From contig CAWADT010000006.1 in the NCBI GenBank assembly GCA_963780865.1, forward strand, positions 87,323 to 151,322: DNA of 64,000 bases, given 5' to 3'. Position numbers and translations under genes: made by a program. How positions within the stretch are numbered: the first letter of the stretch is position 1; each line of letters starts with the position of its first letter. This document shows, in pieces, positions 54,402 through 61,250 of the stretch. The notes beneath the pieces are model-generated. The model ran no database searches, was not told where the DNA came from, and saw nothing but the letters and a program-made list of their open reading frames with translations. The stretch comes from FEN-1073 sp963780865 (GTDB lineage Bacteria > Chloroflexota > Anaerolineae > Anaerolineales > RBG-16-64-43).

Positions 54402-54448
54402 CCAAGAAACGGACCGCCCGGAGAATTTCCGGGCGGTCCGTTTCTTGG
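54402..54448. terminator. 20-bp perfect bidirectional terminator hairpin
   Basis: Arms CCAAGAAACGGACCGCCCGG/CCGGGCGGTCCGTTTCTTGG with loop AGAATTT between the convergent foldase and ABC permease genes. There is no long T run, so it may work for both strands mainly through stem strength. Confidence 0.7.
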
Positions 54449-54470
54449 GATCTGGTGGACCGCGCTTGGA

Positions 54471-56114
54471 TTACAGTTCCTGCTGTTCAAAAACGCCGAG
54501 CGAGAAAACGAACGATAGGATGATTACGATGATCGCCGAAGCCAGCGCGCCGCCATTGACGGGCAACTGCGCGATCGACGCCGCGGCGAGGTTTGCCGCC
54601 GCCGGTTGTATTCCGGCGGCCGCTTGGCCGGCCTGCATCGCCCATCCCAGCAAACCACCCGGGAGCAACGCGCCGTATTGGGGGATTGAGCCGGCCAGAG
54701 TCAGGCCGATGCAGAGCCCGACGGCGATTCCGCCGGCGCCAGCCGTGGTTTTTCCCAGGACGCTGCCCAGCAGGCTCAGGGTGACGAAAGGCAGTGTCCA
54801 CATCAGCAACAAACCGTTCATCAGGATGAAATTTCCGGGTTCCAGCGGGCCGAAGAGGATCCAGGTGTAGTAATAGGTGGCGATTCCCGCCAGGGCAAAT
54901 GCGCCGAGGTACATCAGCCCCTGGGCCGCGAATTTCGCGGCTAGGAACGCCCAGCGCGGCATCGGCTTGCTGAGAATCATCGACGCCACGCGGGTTTCCT
55001 TTTCGCCCACCACCGCGCCCATGGCGAGCAGCATGGCCAGCAGGAATCCGAACTGATAGAGGTTCTTGATGTACTGGTTCATGGCTTCCGCCGCGCTGGG
55101 TTGCGGCATCAACTGGGCGATTAAATTTCCACCCTGCACGGACTGGAGCAGTTCGGGCGTAAGTTTCGTAATCAGCGGCGATCCCATCCCAAAAAATAAA
55201 AACACGGCGCCCAGCACCAGCATCCGCCGCGTTCTCCATTGCTGGCGGATTTCTTTTTGGACCGCGGCGCCGAAGACCGCCAGTTCGCCGCGCAGAGAGC
55301 TGTTGGGGATCCGGGAGAACGCCGCGACCTCCTTCGCAGACCCGCGGATTTGATGGTACGCCCAGAGATAACCCGGAATCATGAGGCCGAGAAAAATTAT
55401 TTCAATGAGAAGCGGTCGATCCGACAAATAATGCATCCCGTAAACCGCGGAGAAATCGATGGCGGCATGATAAAGGACCGCCAGAGGAAGATACAACCAG
55501 CGCCGCGGTCCGCGTCCGGAGAACGCCTTCCAGACCATGAGCGAGAAAATGCCGTGAGCGGAAATGGCGATGATCCGTTCCAGGAGCGGCAGCGTTCCGA
55601 TCCAGGGGGTCGCGACGAGGACATTCAGCTGCTGGCGGAGAGCCGCCACCTGATCCGGTCTCAAACCCAGGGTGCTGAGATCGACGCCGATCAGGGGCAG
55701 AAGAGCGCTGATGCTGGCGGCGGTGAGCACTCCGCCGAACGCCATCGATTCAATTCCGCCGTGGCCAAGCGCGAGCATGACGGCGCTTGGCAAGCGCATC
55801 CAATCGGATTTGACTCGCCGGATGACGGCGTAGCCGGCGGCGCGCAAGAGCTCCTCGCACAATCCGGCCGTGAGGCCCAGGATGATCGCCGTTTGCAGCA
55901 ACGGTATCCCGGACGCCGCCGTCCCGGGGAGCACTCCGAGAGAGGCCAGCCAATTGTTCAGCGGGATATGGATCACCTGCGAGAGGGTGAAGGTCAGGCA
56001 GCCGATGCCAAAGAGTATCCAGGGCGGTTGCGCGATCCGGCGCAGTCCGGCGGCTAAAAACACCGGGAGGAGAATCATCAGGAGAATGGAAGATCCGTAG
56101 ATCCACGCCGCCAT
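54471..56114 (-). CDS. YhfC-type intramembrane protease domain fused to an ABC-2 permease
   Basis: 547 residues, about 14 membrane helices. Residues 1-260 resemble the YhfC glutamic-type intramembrane protease family (GLCEELLRAAGYAVI with the EE pair; LALGHGGIESMAFGG and LYHAAIDFSAVYG as candidate His/Asp sites). Residues about 280-547 resemble an ABC-2 export permease (KEIRQQWRTRRMLVLGAVFLFFGMG, then six helices). The two halves lie in one continuous frame with no break. It is downstream of the ABC ATPase in the same operon, 12 bases apart, so the permease half likely forms the exporter. I do not know a described example of this fusion. Confidence 0.75.
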   Translation of the reverse strand: MAAWIYGSSILLMILLPVFLAAGLRRIAQPPWILFGIGCLTFTLSQVIHIPLNNWLASLGVLPGTAASGIPLLQTAIILGLTAGLCEELLRAAGYAVIRRVKSDWMRLPSAVMLALGHGGIESMAFGGVLTAASISALLPLIGVDLSTLGLRPDQVAALRQQLNVLVATPWIGTLPLLERIIAISAHGIFSLMVWKAFSGRGPRRWLYLPLAVLYHAAIDFSAVYGMHYLSDRPLLIEIIFLGLMIPGYLWAYHQIRGSAKEVAAFSRIPNSSLRGELAVFGAAVQKEIRQQWRTRRMLVLGAVFLFFGMGSPLITKLTPELLQSVQGGNLIAQLMPQPSAAEAMNQYIKNLYQFGFLLAMLLAMGAVVGEKETRVASMILSKPMPRWAFLAAKFAAQGLMYLGAFALAGIATYYYTWILFGPLEPGNFILMNGLLLMWTLPFVTLSLLGSVLGKTTAGAGGIAVGLCIGLTLAGSIPQYGALLPGGLLGWAMQAGQAAAGIQPAAANLAAASIAQLPVNGGALASAIIVIILSFVFSLGVFEQQEL

Positions 56115-56126
56115 GCCGCTCCTCCT

Positions 56127-57131
56127 CTATTCCTCGGAGCTCAACTGCAGAAAAATTTCTTCCAGGGAAGGACGGACCCACTCGTAGCGGTCGATCTGCA
56201 GCCCGTGCTGGACGACCATCGGCAGGAGCTCCTTTTTGGCCAGGGGGACGTTGTGCGCCATGATGCGGACCACGGATCCCTCCCGTTTGATGTTCGCCAC
56301 CCAGACTCGTTGATTCAACGCCTCCAGAAACGGCGCGAGCGCGTCCGGACCCTCTTCTCCCCCGGCGGCACTCAATTCCAGCTCGGCCGCGTTGACCGCA
56401 TATTGTTCTAGCAGTTCTTCCCGGCCGGAGACCAGAATCAGCCGGCCTTTGTGAAGCACGGCCACCGTATCGCAGACCCGCTCGATGTCATTGAGAATGT
56501 GGCTGGAAAAAAACACGGTTGCGTTTCCGCGAATTTTGGAGATCATCTCCAGTACTTCGTGCCGCCCGGCCGGATCCAGCGAGCTGGTCGGCTCATCCAG
56601 GAGCAGCACCGGCGGATGGCCCATCAAGGCCTGGGCAATCCCCAGCCGCTGAACCATCCCGCCGGAAAAGCCGCCGATCCGGCGGCGGGACGCTTCCTGT
56701 AAATCCGAAAGCTCCAGCATCTCGCCGATCTGCCGCTTGCGATCCACTGCGGGCAGCCCCTGGATCCGTCCGATGTAATCAAGATATTCGCGCGCCGACA
56801 TCCACGAATAAAACGCCGGATCTTGGGGAAGATAGCCGAAGCGGGTGCGGGCCAGCCGGTTGAAACCGGTGGTTTCCCAGCCGCCAACCCAGGCATGCCC
56901 GGCGGAAGGGTGGGCCAGTCCGGCCAGCAGTCTCATCGTGGTTGTTTTTCCCGCCCCATTTCGTCCCAGAAAACCAAACACCGAGCCGTAGGGAACGGAA
57001 AGTTCGAGCCCGGCCAGCGCCTGGATTTTGCCGTACGTTTTCGATAGACCCCGGCAGAGAATTGCCGAAGTCTCCGGCCACCCGGGAGAGGGCGCCGCCC
57101 CGGTCGGTTTATTTTCCGTCCCGCCGTCCAT
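56127..57131 (-). CDS. ABC transporter ATP-binding protein
   Basis: 334 residues: Walker A GRNGAGKTTTMRLL (about 56-69), Q-loop YLPQDP, signature FSGGMVQRLG (about 156), Walker B VLLLDEPTSSLDP, H-loop SSHIL. A C-terminal extension of about 90 residues, typical of ABC-2 exporter ATPases, follows. The preferred start is ATG 57131, which starts just after the PLDc_N stop; no good ribosome-binding site, so coupled translation is likely. Confidence 0.9.
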   Translation of the reverse strand: MDGGTENKPTGAAPSPGWPETSAILCRGLSKTYGKIQALAGLELSVPYGSVFGFLGRNGAGKTTTMRLLAGLAHPSAGHAWVGGWETTGFNRLARTRFGYLPQDPAFYSWMSAREYLDYIGRIQGLPAVDRKRQIGEMLELSDLQEASRRRIGGFSGGMVQRLGIAQALMGHPPVLLLDEPTSSLDPAGRHEVLEMISKIRGNATVFFSSHILNDIERVCDTVAVLHKGRLILVSGREELLEQYAVNAAELELSAAGGEEGPDALAPFLEALNQRVWVANIKREGSVVRIMAHNVPLAKKELLPMVVQHGLQIDRYEWVRPSLEEIFLQLSSEE

Positions 57132-57135
57132 GGAA

Positions 57136-57333
57136 TTAGGATTTTTCCCGGCCGATGACGAAATATAAAATCGGCCCAAGCATCTCGCCCAAGACGACGA
57201 TGAGCACCCACAGCCATTTCGGACCGCGGGTTTTCTCCCGCTTCAGGATGTCCACCAGCGCGACAATCATCAAGACTAGCTGGATAACGATGATTGGAAT
57301 CAGCAGGGGGAGATATTTTTGAAGTATTTCCAT
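57136..57333 (-). CDS. PLDc_N-domain small membrane protein
   Basis: 65 residues with two membrane helices (about 8-30 and 42-60) and the PLDc_N pattern VALVDILKREKTRGPKWLWVLIVVLGEMLGPILYFVIGR. Such short proteins accompany ABC exporters in many Gram-positive-like genomes; function unknown. AAAGGAG precedes the ATG at 57333. First gene of the PLDc_N-ATPase-permease operon. Confidence 0.85.
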   Translation of the reverse strand: MEILQKYLPLLIPIIVIQLVLMIVALVDILKREKTRGPKWLWVLIVVLGEMLGPILYFVIGREKS

Positions 57334-57393
57334 CAAAGGACTCCTTTCCAAGCACTGAAATTGTTTCAAAGTAACAAATGTATTATTGAACTA

Positions 57394-57421
57394 ATTGTAT
57401 CATCGAGGGACGTTTTGTCAA
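57394..57421 (-). promoter_or_regulatory. Near-consensus promoter of the PLDc_N-ABC operon
   Basis: On the minus strand TTGACA (57421-57416), 16 bases, TACAAT (57399-57394), about 65 bases upstream of the PLDc_N ATG. Confidence 0.75.
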
Positions 57422-57435
57422 GAGTTCGGAAAACG

Positions 57436-57549
57436 ACCACGGATTACACGGAATAAAAAGGATTTCACGGAGGGAAAATTATGCTTTCTATTTTGGTATG
57501 TAAAAAATTCATCCGTGAAATCCGTGAGTAGGCCGGTGTAATCCGTGGT
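57436..57549. repeat. Inverted-repeat element, 'ATCCGTG' family, copy 2
   Basis: Outer arms ACCACGGATTACACGG and CCGGTGTAATCCGTGGT (one extra base) enclose inner arms GGATTTCACGGA/TCCGTGAAATCC and an AT-rich core. Related to the element at 7672-7755. No open frame of note. Confidence 0.7.
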
Positions 57550-57552
57550 TAT

Positions 57553-57951
57553 CTATATCATCCGGAGTTTACGCTCCGCGCCGACCGTGGTTTTTCCGCC
57601 ATGGCCGGGGAAGATCTCCGTCCCGTCCGGCAAATGCAGGATCGTATCGACGCTCGTTGAGAGCGTGGACTCGTCGCCGCCCATGAGGTCCGAGCGGCCC
57701 ACGCCGCCCTCGGCGAAAATCACATCGCCGGAGAATAGCCACCCCTGTTGCTTGAGAAAAAATCCGACGTGTCCCGGCGAATGGCCGGGGAGATGCAGAA
57801 CCTCAAATCGCAGCTCGCCCACGGGGATGATTTCGCCCCCCACCAGCGGATGCTGCGGCACGGGAAGGTCGGGGATCTTGATCCCCAGCTGGTCGGCGAC
57901 ACCGTGCATCCACCACAGGGGGAGGTCCGCCGGATGCAGCGCGGCCACTCC
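57553..57951 (-). pseudogene. Metallo-beta-lactamase-fold hydrolase, C-terminal fragment cut at the composition junction
   Basis: About 132 residues matching the C-terminal two-thirds of a glyoxalase-II-like hydrolase: VLHLPGHSPGHVGFF (metal-binding His), LFSGDVIFAEGGVGRSDL (bridging Asp) and FPGHGGKTTV (last His). The N-terminal HxHxDH part is missing. The GC-rich frame opens at 57951 (VAALHPADLPLW) right after an in-frame TAA in AT-rich sequence. It lies between the ABC operon and the abrupt compositional change. The loss is more likely an assembly join than gene decay. Confidence 0.7.
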
Positions 57952-58010
57952 TTTTTAGCTTTCATTTTCATACCGGCTAAATTTTCCTGATTTTCATCAA
58001 TTTTTTTCAT
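57952..58010 (-). pseudogene. Truncated 5' end of an AT-rich gene fused at the junction
   Basis: From ATG 58010 the minus strand reads MKKIDENQENLAGMKMKAKK and then runs out of its own frame at the junction into the GC-rich hydrolase sequence. It looks like the start of an unrelated gene cut at the same point. Downstream part not in window. Confidence 0.45.
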
Positions 58011-58211
58011 GATATTTTATACGTTACCTTTATACAGAGGGTTATGTTTTTAAATCAATTATTTCATTATGAGCTTGCAAATTACGAAAAAAAGTTTTAA
58101 AAACGACAAAAGTAAATATAGTTTAGATATATAAAACAGCTGGTAACTATTAAAAGTTGACAAGTAATAAACAGACGGCGGATGTCAGACTGCCAATGGC
58201 TGAGGCAAGGT
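58011..58211. other. AT-rich gap
   Basis: No gene recognised; AT-rich sequence with no clear promoter. Confidence 0.3.
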
Positions 58212-58291
58212 TGTGAGGTTCAGTGACCATGCCCTTTAGGGCATGAATACAGGAATTATAATTGAAGAAGGGAGGGCTTTAGCCCTTTTGC
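58212..58291. repeat. REP-like repeat 1 flanking the transposase
   Basis: TGTGAGGTT, then the hairpin CATGCCCTTTAGGGCATG, a spacer with AATTGAAGA, and the palindrome GGGCTTTAGCCC. The transposase stop codon (TAA of GGGCTAAAGCCC on the minus strand) lies within it. Confidence 0.8.
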
Positions 58292-58713
58292 AAATCAAAC
58301 TTATATTTAGTAATAAATTCATCATACTCTTGTTGAAATGATTTCTTTTTATGATGAATTTCCTGATCACGGATATATTTCCTAATGGTATCAATTTGTG
58401 ATTCACCTATTGATACAGCGAAATATTCATCCTGCCATCCAAATTTTATCGAAGTAATGCGGTTCTTGTTTATCCAGAAAGATGATTCACCTTTGAGTAA
58501 ATTAATAATTGTTGCAATGTTCTGATCAGAGTTTAGTGATAGCAAACAGTGCAAGTGTTCAACTCCTCCATTAATATGATCAATAAAAATGTTTTTGGTT
58601 GGAGCATAACCTCCAATATGAGCAAGTACTTGCTGTTTTACATCAGAGGTCAGGTAAGGTTTGCAATCCTTAGTTGCCCATACTGCATGAACTAATATTT
58701 TTATAAATGACAT
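58279..58713 (-). CDS. REP-associated tyrosine transposase (IS200/IS605-like Y1 family)
   Basis: 144 residues: KILVHAVWATKDCKPYL at the start, the HUH motif EHLHCLLSL (about 52-60), and the catalytic Tyr in QIDTIRKYIRDQEIHHKKKSFQQEYDEF (about 106-133). Single-domain Y1 transposases of this size, flanked by REP-like hairpins, are the RAYT group that mobilises REP sequences. Flanking repeats are at 58212-58291 and 58911-58994. Frame intact. Confidence 0.9.
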   Translation of the reverse strand: MSFIKILVHAVWATKDCKPYLTSDVKQQVLAHIGGYAPTKNIFIDHINGGVEHLHCLLSLNSDQNIATIINLLKGESSFWINKNRITSIKFGWQDEYFAVSIGESQIDTIRKYIRDQEIHHKKKSFQQEYDEFITKYKFDLQKG

Positions 58714-58910
58714 ATTTTTATTATTTAAAAGGACTAAAGCCCTAAAGATAAATAATTTTGATTACTAAACTCCGTCCTGAAGAATTGAGCTATTGAATTT
58801 ATTATTATGTGCGTGACACATGAAACGAAAAGTCTTGGTTTGATTTAATTGTAATGTTCTTTAGTATATGGATACAGAATTGACAGTGATAGTAAATAGA
58901 AGAAGCATAT
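58714..58910. other. AT-rich gap after the transposase start
   Basis: Contains a short GGACTAAAGCCCTAAAG near 58730, a partial REP-like half-site, and otherwise AT-rich sequence with no gene. Confidence 0.35.
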
Positions 58911-58994
58911 TTGTGAGGTTTTCAATTGCCACGCCCTTTAGGGCGTGGAGAAAGGAAACATAATTGAAGAGGGGAGGGCTTTAGCCCTTTTGCT
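58911..58994. repeat. REP-like repeat 2 flanking the transposase
   Basis: Same order as the first: TTGTGAGGTT, hairpin CCACGCCCTTTAGGGCGTGG, AATTGAAGA, GGGCTTTAGCCC. Its two arms differ from copy 1 by compensated bases (CAT/ATG versus CCAC/GTGG). Confidence 0.8.
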
Positions 58995-58999
58995 ATTTG

Positions 59000-60895
59000 T
59001 TAAAAATTATTTTCCTTCAGCCACAAGCCTGCCATGCAACCCCGGGTAACAATTGAAACAAATTCATTGTATGGTCGATTGTTTGTTAAGTTGTTCAGAC
59101 ACCTTTCTAATTTAGCACAATCAAGAATTCTATTTACAAAATCTGAACCTGAAAATGACTTCACCAGTTGCTGCCAATTGTCAAAATCGTCTTCTATCCT
59201 GAAAGGTAAATCGGCGGCCTGCAAACCTTTCCGGGTATTCCAAAGCACTTCATCTGGTAATAGCCCTTGCATTGTCCGGCGAATTAACATCCTGTCTTTT
59301 CCATCTGAAATATAAACAGTATCAGGAACTGAAATACAGAATTCCAATATTCGTTTGTCCATTGTCGGGTCGCGGACTTCTATACCAAAAGCTGCACCAG
59401 ACTCAAGCCACGATTGCCCGACTATTGTTTCTCCAGGTTTAATTATTTGAAACCTTGACTGCATGGCATCGGATATTTTTGAAAAAGTTGGATCAAATCC
59501 TGCATTTTTCATTTGTTCTGATATTTTTATTTCTTTGGCAAAATGCGGATCTATAGCAGAATATTTTTTCCAGGGACTAGCTCCGTTTTTTATGCTTTTT
59601 ACGAAGTTTATAAAATAATCCGGCAATGCCGGTTTTAAGATATTTCTTTTAAAAAGTTTCCAATCAAACAGATTATGAAAATTAATCACCGGGCTTTCAA
59701 GTGAAATATACCAGTCAAAATAATTGGGAGTTGGCCACGATATTGTCGCATTACCGCATTGCCCGGTAAGCAGGGTTCCACAACCTATATCAAGGGCTTT
59801 GTTCATCATATCAATCAGCCAGTAAGCATTGCCTGCTGCATGTACAGGCTGATCGTGCATCCACAATGATTTTTTTATACCTTCCAAAACTGTAATATTA
59901 TCGGACTTTAACAGGTAATGTTCCATATTGCCATTGTGTTCGACGATTTTTGCTGCAAGCGGACCTTCATTGGTAATGCGTTTGGATTTAAGCAATCGTC
60001 CGGATTCTTGCAAGGGCACAGAAGTAAATACCGGTAAGTGAATTCCCCGGCCTTTTAAAATATTAGCTGCTATAACCGATACACTTGAAGAATCAAGCCC
60101 GCTGCTTAAAGTTGAGCCAATTTTCTTGTTGCTTCTTAACCGGCAATTGACTGCTTCGGAAAATATTTCACTGAATGCTTCTATGTATTCAATGTCAGTT
60201 TTTAATTTTAATTCTTCCGATTTCTGTAAAGACCAGTATTTTGTCTTCTCAATTTTACCGTCACATACGGTAATATAATGAGCAGGAGGTAACCTTAAAA
60301 TTTCATCATAACAAGTTTGTATTCCATCACCCGGCCAGGAAACCAAAATCTGTGCAAGCTTTAATTCATTAACTTTTTTAGGCACGTCAGGTAATGCCAG
60401 TATTCCTTTCATTGAGGAAGAAAAAACGAAAAAATCTTTTCCCTGATAGTAATATAAACCACTAATTCCATGATGATCTCTTGCCAGAAAAAGTTTCTTT
60501 TCAATTTTATGCCAAACAGCAAAACACCAATCACCCAAAAGATAATGAACACAATCATTCTTTAATTTGCGGTAAGAATCAAATATCAGCTCTGCATCGG
60601 TTATTGATATTTTTTTTTCATTAGGAATATCAAGTAATTTAAAGAGTTCATCCCTGTTATCAATTCGGGAGGCTGATATAAAAATTAATCCGAGATCATT
60701 ATCAATTAATGGAAATTTTTCATTGAGTGATTCCGGGGTATTGAATAATTGCAATTGGCCAAAACCTGCAGTATTATCATACCACAAAGAAGAGTCATCG
60801 GGTCCCCAATATTTCATATCGGATTGCATTTTCAGCAATTTTTCATGATTCAGAGTCTTCCCATTAAAATTTATTATTCCAAAAATTGCACTCAT
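59000..60895 (-). CDS. Asparagine-synthase-like amidotransferase with no N-terminal cysteine nucleophile
   Basis: 631 residues. An N-terminal class II glutamine-amidotransferase-like domain (about 1-200) starts MSAIFGIINF: residue 2 is Ser, not the Cys nucleophile of active asparagine synthase B. The synthetase domain has the ATP-pyrophosphatase P-loop STLSSGLDSSS (about residue 262) and ends in MAGLWLKENNF. Inactive N-terminal domains occur in lasso-peptide cyclases and beta-lactam synthetases, which condense other amides; the substrate here is unknown. No precursor peptide or protease partner was found in the surrounding 6 kb. The frame is intact, in contrast to the last gene. Confidence 0.85.
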   Translation of the reverse strand: MSAIFGIINFNGKTLNHEKLLKMQSDMKYWGPDDSSLWYDNTAGFGQLQLFNTPESLNEKFPLIDNDLGLIFISASRIDNRDELFKLLDIPNEKKISITDAELIFDSYRKLKNDCVHYLLGDWCFAVWHKIEKKLFLARDHHGISGLYYYQGKDFFVFSSSMKGILALPDVPKKVNELKLAQILVSWPGDGIQTCYDEILRLPPAHYITVCDGKIEKTKYWSLQKSEELKLKTDIEYIEAFSEIFSEAVNCRLRSNKKIGSTLSSGLDSSSVSVIAANILKGRGIHLPVFTSVPLQESGRLLKSKRITNEGPLAAKIVEHNGNMEHYLLKSDNITVLEGIKKSLWMHDQPVHAAGNAYWLIDMMNKALDIGCGTLLTGQCGNATISWPTPNYFDWYISLESPVINFHNLFDWKLFKRNILKPALPDYFINFVKSIKNGASPWKKYSAIDPHFAKEIKISEQMKNAGFDPTFSKISDAMQSRFQIIKPGETIVGQSWLESGAAFGIEVRDPTMDKRILEFCISVPDTVYISDGKDRMLIRRTMQGLLPDEVLWNTRKGLQAADLPFRIEDDFDNWQQLVKSFSGSDFVNRILDCAKLERCLNNLTNNRPYNEFVSIVTRGCMAGLWLKENNF

Positions 60896-61250
60896 TTATT
60901 TTAAAATAATTGTCTTTCGTTTCGTCCAAAACAGCGTTATTAATAATAATTACACTATAATTTTAATATTCTTGGTGAAACTTCTTGATTAACTTTGTGT
61001 TCCTTTTTGGTACTTATTTTTGTGTATCACAAAGTTTTTCAAAAGCAATCACGAAGTAACATAAAGAACATTTTATACTTTAATAAATTTCTCCATCACA
61101 CTTTATATTCAATATTCATATCAGACAGGAAATTTTTTTAAATCAAAGATAATTTGATAAATTGAAAGAGCATTTTTTGCAACCTCAATTTCTTATAGTT
61201 ATATTTGGTAATTGTATGTTGGTTAAATATATTATTATTAATATGAGAGT
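60896..61250. other. AT-rich divergent intergenic region
   Basis: About 350 bases between the amidotransferase start (minus) and the propeller sensor (plus). Very AT-rich; many TATAAT-like strings, none decisive. No gene. Confidence 0.35.

Noticed and set aside
54380..54870. C-terminal extension of the PpiC frame
   Set aside because: Antisense to the ABC permease and past a terminator; best explained by a one-base indel.
58714..61250. Lasso-peptide precursor near the asparagine-synthase-like gene
   Set aside because: No short ORF with a leader/core pattern and no B1/B2 partner in the available sequence.
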